From positions 186,001-250,000 of the forward strand of contig NZ_JAIVKX010000002.1 of assembly GCF_020524285.1 (NCBI RefSeq): DNA of 64,000 nucleotides, written 5' to 3'. Source of the stretch: Alloyangia pacifica (GTDB lineage: Bacteria > Pseudomonadota > Alphaproteobacteria > Rhodobacterales > Rhodobacteraceae). The translations under genes were made by a program, and so were the position numbers. Shown in pieces: positions 45,101 to 54,665 of this stretch (its first letter is position 1; each line of letters begins with the position of its first letter). The notes beneath the pieces are model-generated. The model was not told the DNA's origin, did no database searches, and saw only the letters and a program-made list of their open reading frames with translations.

Positions 45101-45583
45101 ATGTTCGATCTTGGCTGGTCGGAACTCATGGTCATCGGGATCGTGGCGCTCATTGTCGTGGGCCCCAAGGATCTGCCGGTGCTGTTCCGCAATGTGGGTC
45201 GCTTCATGGGCAAGGCGCGCGGCATGGCGCGCGAGTTCAGCCGCGCGATGAACGACGCGGCGGACGAGGCGGGCGTGCGCGACGTGGCCAAGACGCTCAA
45301 GACGGCGACCAACCCGGTGAACTCGGCCATGGACGGGGTGCGCGATGCCGCCAAGTCGATGACCGACCCCACGCCCCCGAAGAAGACCGAGGGGCTGAAG
45401 GAAGATCCCGGCGCGCTCGACGCAGAGCGGGCCGCGAACAAGCAGAAGATCGAGGCCGGCGCCGCCCGTGCTGCTGCCGAGCGCCAGAAGCGCGAGGCGG
45501 AGGCCGCGGCCAAGAAGGCCGAGGACGCCGCGAAGAAGGCCGAAGAGCTGGAAGCGGCGCTGAAGAAAGACGGTGAGGCATGA
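45101..45583 (+). CDS. tatB: Twin-arginine translocase subunit TatB
   Basis: Receptor subunit of the Tat exporter, 160 residues. The N-terminus [21 protein letters not shown] carries the conserved Glu in the membrane span, then GPKDLP and a long amphipathic helix. The C-terminal region is Lys/Glu/Ala-rich and predicted coiled-coil. The stop overlaps tatC by four bases. Confidence 0.95.
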   Translation: MFDLGWSELMVIGIVALIVVGPKDLPVLFRNVGRFMGKARGMAREFSRAMNDAADEAGVRDVAKTLKTATNPVNSAMDGVRDAAKSMTDPTPPKKTEGLKEDPGALDAERAANKQKIEAGAARAAAERQKREAEAAAKKAEDAAKKAEELEAALKKDGEA

Positions 45584-46509
45584 GCCAGGTGGACCATGAC
45601 GATATCGACGACAGCTCGGCGCCGCTGATCGAGCACCTGGCGGAGCTGCGTACGCGGCTCATCCGGGCCGTGGCGGCCTTCATCGTGGGCATCGTGCTGG
45701 CCTTCACCGTGGCCGAGCCGATCCTGCAGTTCCTGCTCGGCCCGATCGAGGAGACGCTGCGCGCGCTTGGCGATCCGTCGCCCACCATGCAGTACACCTC
45801 GCCGCAGGAATACCTGTTCACCCTGTTCCGCATCTCGATGGTCTTCGGCTTCGGCCTGGCCTTCCCGGTGATCTCGTTCCAGCTCTGGCGCTTCGTCGCG
45901 CCGGGGCTCTACAAGTCCGAGAAGAACGCCTTCCTGCCGTTCATGATCGCCTCGCCGATCATGTTCCTGCTGGGCGCGAGCTTTGCGCATTTCGTGGTGA
46001 CGCCGCTGGCGATGCAGTTCTTCCTCGGCTTCGCCGACGTCAGCTCGATCTTCGCCGACCTGCTGCAGCGGGCCACCGACGGCATGCCGTCGGACCTGCC
46101 GGTGGACACGGCGGTGGTGCCGGAAACCACCGAGGGCATGAAGATCACCTTCTTCGGCAAGGTGAACGAGAGCCTCGACATCACGCTCAAGTTCATCGTC
46201 GCCTTCGGCCTGTGCTTCCAGTTGCCGGTGCTGCTGACGCTGATGGGCAAGGCCGGGCTGGTCTCAGCCGCGGGTCTTGGCTCGGTCCGCAAATACGCGG
46301 TGGTGGCGATCCTGGTGCTGGCCGCGCTGGTCACGCCCCCGGATGTGACCACGCAGGCGATCCTCTTCGTCGTGGTCTACGGCCTCTACGAAGTGTCGAT
46401 CTTCCTGGTGCGCATCGTCGAGCGCAAGCGCGAGAAGGAACTGCGCGCCCAGGGCCTGTGGTTCGACGATGAAGACGAAGACGAGGGTCAGGAGGACCGC
46501 ACCCCGTGA
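45580..46509 (+). CDS. tatC: Twin-arginine translocase subunit TatC
   Basis: Six-span receptor subunit of 309 residues that recognises twin-arginine signal peptides. Family blocks include [15 protein letters not shown] near the N-terminus and [22 protein letters not shown] loop before span 4 ([21 protein letters not shown]) is longer than in E. coli TatC (258 residues in total). The C-terminus is acidic. The stop overlaps the next gene by four bases (GTGA). Confidence 0.95.
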   Translation: MSQVDHDDIDDSSAPLIEHLAELRTRLIRAVAAFIVGIVLAFTVAEPILQFLLGPIEETLRALGDPSPTMQYTSPQEYLFTLFRISMVFGFGLAFPVISFQLWRFVAPGLYKSEKNAFLPFMIASPIMFLLGASFAHFVVTPLAMQFFLGFADVSSIFADLLQRATDGMPSDLPVDTAVVPETTEGMKITFFGKVNESLDITLKFIVAFGLCFQLPVLLTLMGKAGLVSAAGLGSVRKYAVVAILVLAALVTPPDVTTQAILFVVVYGLYEVSIFLVRIVERKREKELRAQGLWFDDEDEDEGQEDRTP

Positions 46510-47348
46510 CGAGTAAAGCGTTGAAACGCATCGCGGAGGCGCTGGAGCGAATGGCTCCGGCGCCTCTTGCCGCCCCGGAGTTCGGCGCGGCGGATGCCTT
46601 TGTCTGGCACACCGAACCGGACCGGCTGGAGCCGGTGCCGCAGGTGAACCGGATCGACCTGAAGCTGCTGGTGGGCATCGACCGTTCGCGCGACACGCTG
46701 CTGTCGAACACCCTGCAGTTCGCCCGTGGTCTGCCTGCCAACAACGCCCTTCTCTGGGGCGCCAGGGGCATGGGAAAATCAAGCATTGTCAAGGCGGTAC
46801 ACGCCGAGGTTCGGGCGCGGGGCGAGGGGCTGAAGCTGGTCGAGCTGCAGCGCGAGGACCTGCCGTCCGTGGGCCGGCTGCTCAACCTGCTGCGCGGGGC
46901 GCCGCACCGCTTCGTGCTGTTCTGCGACGACCTGTCGTTCAGCCACGACGACCAGCACTACAAGAGCCTCAAGGCGGTGCTCGACGGCGGCATCGAGGGG
47001 CGGCCGGAGAACGTGCTCTTCTACGCCACCTCGAACCGCCGGCACCTGATGCCGCGCGACATGATCGAGAACGAGCGCAGCACCTCGATCAACCCCTCCG
47101 AGGCGGTCGAGGAGAAGGTCTCGCTGTCGGACCGTTTCGGGCTCTGGCTCGGCTTCCACCCGTGCTCGCAGGACGAGTATCTTGCGATGATCCACGGATA
47201 CTGCACCGAGCATGGCGTCGAGATCGACGACGAGACGCTGCGCGCCGAGGCGATCGAATGGCAGGCCACGCGCGGTGCGCGCTCGGGCCGGGTGGCCTGG
47301 CAGTATTTCATCGACCTCGCGGGCCGCAAGGGGGTGAAGGTCGGCTGA
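46506..47348 (+). CDS. DUF815 AAA-type ATPase
   Basis: ATP-binding protein of 280 residues in the DUF815 family. Walker A is LLWGARGMGKSS (about 80-91), Walker B FVLFCDDLSF (about 137), and a sensor-like segment NVLFYATSNRRHL follows near 168. It starts with GTG overlapping the tatC stop, so it is translationally coupled to the Tat operon. Family function is unknown. A terminator follows 36 bp later. Confidence 0.88.
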   Translation: MTSKALKRIAEALERMAPAPLAAPEFGAADAFVWHTEPDRLEPVPQVNRIDLKLLVGIDRSRDTLLSNTLQFARGLPANNALLWGARGMGKSSIVKAVHAEVRARGEGLKLVELQREDLPSVGRLLNLLRGAPHRFVLFCDDLSFSHDDQHYKSLKAVLDGGIEGRPENVLFYATSNRRHLMPRDMIENERSTSINPSEAVEEKVSLSDRFGLWLGFHPCSQDEYLAMIHGYCTEHGVEIDDETLRAEAIEWQATRGARSGRVAWQYFIDLAGRKGVKVG

Positions 47349-47384
47349 GGCCGGCTGAGATCGGCACTGACGTGGAACGGATCG

Positions 47385-47412
47385 AAGGGCCGGGGCTTTG
47401 CCTCGGCCTTTT
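47385..47412 (+). terminator. Intrinsic terminator after the tat operon
   Basis: A 12-bp stem (AAGGGCCGGGGC / GCCTCGGCCTTT, two G-T pairs) with loop TTT ends in TTTT. Confidence 0.8.
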
Positions 47413-47613
47413 GCGTTGCAGCGCGGGACATCGACTTTGTGGAACCGAGGCCAGCGGCCGCCCGGGGCGGTCTGCCGCCGGACGGCGGCGCTGCGCTCCT
47501 TGTGCCGACCGGAACGGAGGCAGGGACTCCCGCTTTCATGGGCATGTGTCAAATCCGAGGTTGCAGCCGGGCACCCCTTCGGGCGAGATGCGGAAAACTG
47601 AGGGGGAACAGGC

Positions 47614-48297
47614 ATGTCACAGCCGATAGAGCTGGTGCTGTTCGATTTCGACGGCGTCGTGGTCGACAGCGAGATCATCTCGCTGCGCATGCTGGTGGCG
47701 GAACTCGCGCAGCAGGGCATCGAGGTCGATATCCCCTATGTCGCCCGGCATTTCCTCGGCCGCAGCTATCCCACGGTGATCGCGCAGATCCGCGAGGAAT
47801 TCGGCATCACGCTCCCCGAGGGCTTCGAGGCCGACTACCGCGCCCGGCTCATTGCCGCCTTCGAGGCCGAGGGGCTACAGGTCATGCCGCATCTGCGTGA
47901 GGTGCTCGGTACGCTGTCGGTGCCCTATTGCCTCGCCACCAGTTCGAGCCCGGCGCGGGTGGCCTCGAGCCTCGCGATGACCGGGCTGACGGCGGCTTTC
48001 GAGGGGCGGATCACCACGGCCTCGGAGGTCAAACGCGGCAAGCCCGCGCCCGACCTGCCGCTGCGCGCCGCCGAGAAGGCCGGTGTGGCCCCGGAGCGCT
48101 GCCTGCTGATCGAGGACTCGCTGGCCGGCATCGGCGCGGGGCTGGCGGCGGGTATGGCGGTCTGGCAGTTCACCGGCGGAAGCCACCTCGCGGGCGGGGC
48201 GCTGCCCCGGGACCCGCAGAGGCTGCCGCACCGTCAATTTGCAAGTTTTGCGGATCTCCCGCATCTTGCCCCTGACCTCTTCATCACAGGCACGTGA
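47614..48297 (+). CDS. HAD-family sugar phosphatase-like hydrolase
   Basis: Hydrolase of 227 residues of the HAD-IA (beta-phosphoglucomutase-like) type. Motif I is LFDFDGVVVDSE with the nucleophile Asp near 11, motif II ATSSSP, motif III lysine in KRGKPAPD and motif IV LLIEDSLAGI. An alpha-helical cap follows motif I. It overlaps the SorC-type regulator region, so it opens the polyol operon. Likely it dephosphorylates a sugar or polyol phosphate that arises in this pathway. Confidence 0.88.
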   Translation: MSQPIELVLFDFDGVVVDSEIISLRMLVAELAQQGIEVDIPYVARHFLGRSYPTVIAQIREEFGITLPEGFEADYRARLIAAFEAEGLQVMPHLREVLGTLSVPYCLATSSSPARVASSLAMTGLTAAFEGRITTASEVKRGKPAPDLPLRAAEKAGVAPERCLLIEDSLAGIGAGLAAGMAVWQFTGGSHLAGGALPRDPQRLPHRQFASFADLPHLAPDLFITGT

Positions 48298-48299
48298 CC

Positions 48300-49262
48300 A
48301 TGGCCCTGCGCACCCTCGATGACGGCGATACCTCTCCGGACGATCTCGCGGCGCGGGCCGCCTGGCTCTATTACGTCGGCGGGATGCGGCAGGACCAGAT
48401 CGCCGAGGAGCTCGGGATCTCGCGCCAACGCGCGCAGCGGCTGGTGGCCCGCGCCGTGGCCGAGGGGCTGGTCAAGGTCCGTATCGATCACCCCATCGCC
48501 GAGTGTCTCGAGCTCGAACGCCGGCTGCGCCAGCGCTTCGGGCTGATCCGGGCGCGGGTCGCGCCGCGGGCGGATTCGGGGCAGGACGCTCTGCGCGCCA
48601 TCGCACCCTTCGCCGCCGCCGAGATGGAACGCCTCTTCGCGCAGGAGACGCCGCAGCTCATCGCGCTCGGCACCGGGCGGACGCTGCGCGCGATGATCGA
48701 CCAGATGCAGACGATCAACGCCGGGCATCACCGCATGGTCTCGCTGATCGGCAACGTGGCACCGGACGGCTCGGCCTCTTTCTACGAGGTCATCATGCGC
48801 ATCGCCGACAAGACCGGCGCGCCGCACTACCCGATGTCGGTGCCGGTGATGGCGCGCGATGCCGAGGAATTCGCCACCTACCGCAGCCTGCCGCATGTGG
48901 TCAGCTCGCGCGCGCTGGCCAAGGAGGCGGATGTGACGGTGGTGGGAATCGGCCAGATGGCCGACGATGCGCCGCTTTTCGTCGACGGGTTCATCACCGC
49001 CGAGGAGCTTGCAAGCCTGCGCACGGCGGGGGCCGCGGGCGAGCTGGGTGGCCATGTTTTCGACGCCGAGGGGCGCTACCTCGAGCATCCTGTCAATGAA
49101 TTCATGGTCGGCGTGCGCGTGCCGCAGAACGACAACCCGGTGATCTGCGTTGCTGGAGGTGTCAGTAAGATCAAGGCGTTGCGTGCCGCTCTTAAAGGGC
49201 GTCTGGTGCAGGGCCTGATCACCGATGAATTAACTGCGGCCGAAATCCTCAGCACTTCCTAA
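48300..49262 (+). CDS. smoC: SorC/DeoR-type sugar-binding transcriptional regulator of polyol use
   Basis: Regulator of 320 residues. An N-terminal helix-turn-helix (MRQDQIAEELGISRQRAQRLV) is followed by a SorC-type sugar-phosphate-binding domain with IALGTGRTLRAMIDQM (about 120) and a late VGIGQMADDAP block. The ATG at 48300 is preferred for spacing to ACAGG; a GTG at 48294 that overlaps the upstream stop is the alternative. Directly upstream of the smoEFGK transporter, it is the probable local regulator; the symbol is by analogy with Rhodobacter smoC. Confidence 0.82.
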   Translation: MALRTLDDGDTSPDDLAARAAWLYYVGGMRQDQIAEELGISRQRAQRLVARAVAEGLVKVRIDHPIAECLELERRLRQRFGLIRARVAPRADSGQDALRAIAPFAAAEMERLFAQETPQLIALGTGRTLRAMIDQMQTINAGHHRMVSLIGNVAPDGSASFYEVIMRIADKTGAPHYPMSVPVMARDAEEFATYRSLPHVVSSRALAKEADVTVVGIGQMADDAPLFVDGFITAEELASLRTAGAAGELGGHVFDAEGRYLEHPVNEFMVGVRVPQNDNPVICVAGGVSKIKALRAALKGRLVQGLITDELTAAEILSTS

Positions 49263-49304
49263 AGCCTTTGCGCTCAGAATGGGCTTGACTCGACTCGTCG
49301 CTTT

Positions 49305-49343
49305 GAGTGAGCATTTGCCCACAGCACGGGCAGTTGCTCACTC
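49305..49343. promoter_or_regulatory. Long inverted repeat upstream of smoE, candidate regulator site
   Basis: GAGTGAGCA (49305-49313) and TGCTCACTC (49335-49343) form a perfect 9-bp inverted repeat, with an inner GCCC/GGGC pair (49317-49320, 49328-49331). TTGACT at 49285-49290 upstream could be a -35 element. Placed between smoC and smoE, it fits the long operators of SorC-family regulators. Confidence 0.6.
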
Positions 49344-49393
49344 AGGGGAGAGCGGGCGCCAGACCCAGTGTCGGAATTCAGGGAGGATTTCTC

Positions 49394-50710
49394 ATGTCAG
49401 TTACCATCCGCGCGCTCATGGGCGCGTGCGCCCTGGGTGCCCTCGGCACCGCGGCGCTTGCCGAAACCACCATCACCGTCGCGACGGTGAACAATGGCGA
49501 CATGATCCGCATGCAGGGTCTGATGGACGCCTTCAACGAGACGCATCCCGACATCAAGGTCGAGTGGGTGACGCTGGAAGAGAACGTGCTGCGCCAGCGC
49601 GTGACCCAGGACGTGGCCACCAAGGGCGGCCAGTTCGATGTGATGACCATCGGCACCTACGAGGTTCCGATCTGGGGTGAGCGCGGCTGGCTGGTCAGCC
49701 TCGACGACATGCCCGAGAGCTACGACGTGGACGACCTGCTGCCGGCGATCCGGGGCGGCCTGACGGTGGACGGCTCGCTTTACGCCGCGCCGTTCTACGG
49801 CGAGAGCTCGATGGTCATGTACCGCAAGGATCTGATGGAGGCCGCCGGGCTCGAGATGCCCGAGGCGCCGACCTGGGACTTCATCAAGGACGCCGCCGCG
49901 GCGATGACCGACAAGGACAATGAAGTCTACGGCATCTGCCTGCGCGGCAAGGCCGGCTGGGGCGAGAACATGGCCTTCCTGACCGCCATGGCCAACTCCT
50001 ACGGCGCGCGCTGGTTCGACATGGATTGGAAACCGCAGTTCGACAGCGAGGCCTGGAACGCCGCGCTGACCGACTACCTCGAGCTCATGAACAACTACGG
50101 CCCGCCGGGCGCGTCGTCGAACGGCTTCAACGAGAACCTGGCGCTGTTCCAGTCGGGCAAATGTGGCATGTGGATCGACGCCACCGTGGCGGCGTCCTTC
50201 GTGACCAACGCCGAGGAATCCTCGGTCGCCGACCAGGTCGGCTTTGCGCTGGCGCCGGACAACGGGCTTGGCAAGCGCGGCAACTGGCTCTGGGCCTGGA
50301 ACCTCGGCATTCCCGCCGGCACCCAGAAGGAAGACGCGGCCAAGGCGTTTGTCGAATGGGCCACCTCCAAGGAGTACCTCGAACTGGTCGCCTCGAAAGA
50401 GGGCTGGGCAAACGTGCCGCCGGGCACCCGCACCTCGCTCTACGAGAACCCCGAGTACCTCGAGGCCGCTCCCTTCGCGCAGATGACGCTGGAATCGATC
50501 AACGCCGCGGATCCGCAGAACCCGACGGTCGACGAGGTGCCCTACGTGGGGGTCCAGTTCGTCGCCATCCCCGAGTTCCAGGGGCTCGGCACCGCGGTCG
50601 GCCAGCAGTTCTCTGCCGCGCTTGCCGGGCAGGTGACCGCCGAGCAGGCGCTGCAATCGGCGCAGATGCTCACCGAGCGTGAGATGATGAAGGCCGGCTA
50701 CATCAAGTAG
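49394..50710 (+). CDS. smoE: Polyol ABC transporter substrate-binding protein
   Basis: Periplasmic binding protein of 438 residues (extracellular family 1). A Sec signal peptide (MSVTIRALMGACALGALGTAALA) is followed by the mature start ETTITVATVNNGDM. The YRKDLMEAAGL block and the C-terminal VGQQFSAALAGQVTAEQAL are typical of the family. GGAGGATTT precedes the ATG at 49394. It captures sorbitol, mannitol or related polyols for the smoFG permease. A stem-loop follows before smoF. Confidence 0.92.
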   Translation: MSVTIRALMGACALGALGTAALAETTITVATVNNGDMIRMQGLMDAFNETHPDIKVEWVTLEENVLRQRVTQDVATKGGQFDVMTIGTYEVPIWGERGWLVSLDDMPESYDVDDLLPAIRGGLTVDGSLYAAPFYGESSMVMYRKDLMEAAGLEMPEAPTWDFIKDAAAAMTDKDNEVYGICLRGKAGWGENMAFLTAMANSYGARWFDMDWKPQFDSEAWNAALTDYLELMNNYGPPGASSNGFNENLALFQSGKCGMWIDATVAASFVTNAEESSVADQVGFALAPDNGLGKRGNWLWAWNLGIPAGTQKEDAAKAFVEWATSKEYLELVASKEGWANVPPGTRTSLYENPEYLEAAPFAQMTLESINAADPQNPTVDEVPYVGVQFVAIPEFQGLGTAVGQQFSAALAGQVTAEQALQSAQMLTEREMMKAGYIK

Positions 50711-51073
50711 GCCAGCCTCGGGCAAAAGCCACGGACCGGCGGGCCCTCCGGGGATTGAAGGGGCCCGCCACCTCCAGGTCCGATGGCACTCCCGGCCCGG
50801 CCGGTCCCGGCAGCGCGGCGCAAGATCGCGCACCGGGGCAACGCGCAACCCGACCTCACCCGGGCGCGCCGGCCTGTCCGGGCCACCTGCTTCCGGGGCG
50901 ATGCCCGCGGGCCCACCCCGCGCGGGTGCCCCGGAAGCCCTCAGCCCCGGCAGTTTTCAGCCCGCTCGCCCCGAGACGCCCACACATCCCACGTTGCGCG
51001 TCCAGGCTCCGCGCCACCTTTCCAAGATACCCGCAAGACACCCCAAGACCTTACACGACCAGGGAGACCGGCC
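50711..51073. other. Intergenic region between smoE and smoF
   Basis: These 363 bases lie inside an operon. They hold a stem-loop at 50738-50769 and a GC-rich stretch with no supported gene. The long gap may let smoE transcripts accumulate over smoF, as with other binding-protein genes. A separate promoter before smoF cannot be excluded. Confidence 0.55.
50738..50769 (+). promoter_or_regulatory. Intercistronic stem-loop after smoE
   Basis: A perfect 9-bp stem (GGCGGGCCC / GGGCCCGCC) with a 14-base loop starts 28 bp after the smoE stop. It has no T-run and more likely protects the upstream mRNA than ends transcription completely. Confidence 0.6.
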
Positions 51074-51946
51074 ATGGCCACCAAAGCATCCCGCGCCGCC
51101 GCCCGGCTCATGATCTCGCCCGCGGTCCTGCTGCTGCTCGGCTGGATGATCGTGCCGCTGTCGATGACGCTCTACTTCTCGTTCCTGCGCTACAACCTGC
51201 TGATGCCGGGCATGGAAGAGTTCACCGGCTGGACCAACTACCGCTTCTTCCTGACCGATCCCGCCTTCACCGCGGCGCTGTGGAACACGCTGCTGCTGGT
51301 CGGGGGGGTGCTGCTGATCACCACCGTCGGCGGGACGCTGCTGGCGCTGCTGATGGACCAGCCGTTCTGGGGGCAGGGCATCGTGCGCATCCTGGTGATC
51401 GCGCCCTTCTTCGTCATGCCCACCGTCTCGGCGCTGGTCTGGAAGAACATGTTCATGAACCCGGTGAACGGGCTCTTCGCCCACCTTGCGAAGTTCTTCG
51501 GCCTGCAGCCCTATGACTTCCTCGCGCAGGCGCCCCTAGGGTCGATCATCTTCATTGTCAGCTGGCAATGGCTGCCCTTCGCCACGCTGATCCTGCTGAC
51601 CGCGCTGCAATCGCTGGACCAGGAACAGCTCGAGGCCGCCGAGATGGACGGCGCCGGGCCGCTGTCGCGTTTCTTCTACATCATGGTGCCGCACCTGGCG
51701 CGCGCCATCACCGTGGTCATCCTGATCCAGACCATCTTCCTGCTGTCGGTCTTCGCCGAGATCCTGGTGACCACCAACGGCGGTCCGGGCGTGGCGTCCA
51801 CCAACCTGACGTACCTCATCTACATGCAGTCTCTGCTGCAGTTCGACGTGGGCGGCGGCTCGGCCGGGGGCGTGGTGGCGATCATCCTCGCCAATATCGT
51901 GGCGATCTTCCTGATGCGGATGATCGGCAAGAACCTGGAGGCCTGA
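51074..51946 (+). CDS. smoF: Polyol ABC transporter permease SmoF
   Basis: Inner-membrane permease of 290 residues, MalF-like, with six predicted spans. The EAA loop EAAEMDGAGPLSRFF near 195 docks the ATPase. The ATG at 51074 has AGGGAGA upstream and places the first span at about 17-37. Works with SmoG and SmoK. Confidence 0.92.
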   Translation: MATKASRAAARLMISPAVLLLLGWMIVPLSMTLYFSFLRYNLLMPGMEEFTGWTNYRFFLTDPAFTAALWNTLLLVGGVLLITTVGGTLLALLMDQPFWGQGIVRILVIAPFFVMPTVSALVWKNMFMNPVNGLFAHLAKFFGLQPYDFLAQAPLGSIIFIVSWQWLPFATLILLTALQSLDQEQLEAAEMDGAGPLSRFFYIMVPHLARAITVVILIQTIFLLSVFAEILVTTNGGPGVASTNLTYLIYMQSLLQFDVGGGSAGGVVAIILANIVAIFLMRMIGKNLEA

Positions 51947-51949
51947 GCG

Positions 51950-52030
51950 ATGTCTGCAAGGCAAAACCTCGCCGCGGGCGCGTCCGCCAAGGCCCCGCGA
52001 ATTTTCGAAAAACTGAGTGGGAGGGGCTGA
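51950..52030 (+). CDS. Possible 26-residue leader ORF between smoF and smoG
   Basis: An ATG three bases after the smoF stop opens a 26-codon frame that ends one base before the smoG ATG. It fills the gap exactly and contains the smoG ribosome binding site (GGGAGGGG) near its end. It may couple translation or be coincidental; no family similarity is seen. Confidence 0.25.
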   Translation: MSARQNLAAGASAKAPRIFEKLSGRG

Positions 52031-52031
52031 G

Positions 52032-52862
52032 ATGGCACGCAAAGTGACGACCCGGCGCAAGGCCGTGGTGACCGTGCTGGCCTGGCTCGTGGGGCTCGCG
52101 ATCTTCTTCCCGATCCTGTGGATCGTCATCCTCTCGTTCAAGTCCGAGGGCGACGCGATCAAGACGCCCTTCGAAGTGATCTTCTCGAGCTGGACCTTCG
52201 AGAGCTATGCCACGGTGCAGGAGCGGTCGAACTACTTCCGCCACTTCTTGAACTCGGTGGTGATCTCGCTGGGCTCCACGGTGATCGGTCTTGTGATCGC
52301 CATCCCGGCGGCCTGGGCCATGGCCTTCGTGCCCGGCAGGCGCACGAAAGACGTGCTGATGTGGATGCTCAGCACCAAGATGCTGCCGCCGGTCGGCGTG
52401 CTGGTGCCGATCTACCTGATCTTCCGCAATCTCGGGCTGCTCGACACGCGCCTCGGCCTGGTCATCGTGCTGACGCTGATCAACCTGCCGATCATCGTGT
52501 GGATGCTCTACACCTACTTCAAGGAGATCCCCGGCGAGATCCTCGAGGCCGCGCGCATGGACGGTGCCTCGCTGAAGAACGAGCTGATCCACGTGCTGAC
52601 GCCGATGGCGGTGCCGGGGATCGCCTCGACCCTGCTGCTCAACATCATCCTGGCGTGGAACGAGGCGTTCTGGACGCTGAACCTGACGGCAGCCAAGGCG
52701 GCGCCGCTCACCGCCTTCATCGCCAGCTACTCGTCGCCGGAGGGCCTGTTCTACGCCAAGCTCTCGGCGGCCTCGACCATGGCCATCGCGCCGATCCTCA
52801 TCATGGGCTGGTTCAGCCAGAAGCAACTTGTCCGCGGCCTGACCTTCGGCGCGGTGAAATAA
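52032..52862 (+). CDS. smoG: Polyol ABC transporter permease SmoG
   Basis: Inner-membrane permease of 276 residues, MalG-like, with six predicted spans. The EAA loop [14 protein letters not shown] is near 178. Start ATG at 52032 follows GGGAGGGG closely. smoK begins 14 bp after its stop. Confidence 0.92.
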   Translation: MARKVTTRRKAVVTVLAWLVGLAIFFPILWIVILSFKSEGDAIKTPFEVIFSSWTFESYATVQERSNYFRHFLNSVVISLGSTVIGLVIAIPAAWAMAFVPGRRTKDVLMWMLSTKMLPPVGVLVPIYLIFRNLGLLDTRLGLVIVLTLINLPIIVWMLYTYFKEIPGEILEAARMDGASLKNELIHVLTPMAVPGIASTLLLNIILAWNEAFWTLNLTAAKAAPLTAFIASYSSPEGLFYAKLSAASTMAIAPILIMGWFSQKQLVRGLTFGAVK

Positions 52863-52876
52863 GGAAGGAACCAGAC

Positions 52877-53877
<1,001 letters not shown>

Positions 53878-53881
<4 letters not shown>

Positions 53882-54654
53882 CCACTCGTCTGCAGGGCAA
53901 ATGCGCCCTGATCACCGGGGCGGCGCGCGGCATCGGCGCGGGCTTTGCCGAAGCCTACCTGCGCGAAGGGGCGAAAGTGGCGATTGCCGACATCGACCTC
54001 GCGCGGGCCGAGGCCACGGCCGAGGCGCTCGGCGCCGGGGCGATCGCGGTGCACATGGACGTCACCGACCAGACCAGCATCGACAGCGCGGTGGCCGAGA
54101 TCGTCGCCCGCCTTGGTCGCATCGACATCCTGATCAACAACGCCGCGCTCTTCACCGCCGCGCCGCTGACCGAGATCTCCCGCGAGGATTACGCGCGGGT
54201 CTTCGACATCAACGTCGCGGGGGTGCTCTTTACGATGCAGGCCGTCGCCGGGCACATGATCGAACGCGGTGGCGGCGGGAAGATCATCAATATGGCGAGC
54301 CAGGCGGGCCGCCGCGGCGAGCCGCTGGTGGCGGTCTACTGCGCCTCCAAGGCCGCGGTGATCAGCCTGACGCAATCGGCGGCGCTGAACCTCATCGAAC
54401 ACGGCATCAACGTCAACGCCATCGCTCCCGGTGTGGTGGATGGCGAGCATTGGGACGGGGTCGATGCCTTTTTCGCCAAATATGAAAACAAACCGCTCGG
54501 CCAAAAGAAACGCGAGGTCGGCGAGGCCGTGCCCTATGGCCGCATGGGCCGGGCCGAGGACCTCACCGGCATGGCCGTCTTCCTCGCCTCGGACGAGGCC
54601 GAATACATCGTCGCCCAGACCTACAACGTGGACGGCGGACAATGGATGAGCTGA
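53878..54654 (+). CDS. smoS: Sorbitol dehydrogenase (SDR family)
   Basis: Short-chain dehydrogenase of 258 residues that oxidises D-sorbitol to D-fructose (and galactitol in the Rhodobacter enzyme). The cofactor motif is [13 protein letters not shown], with [10 protein letters not shown] after strand 2 favouring NAD. Catalytic Ser is in NMASQAG, Tyr and Lys in YCASKAA. Segments such as [16 protein letters not shown] and [12 protein letters not shown] closely resemble the characterised Rhodobacter sphaeroides SmoS from memory. It is coupled to smoK and precedes mtlK. Confidence 0.94.
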
Positions 54655-54665
54655 CGGAGGCCCCC

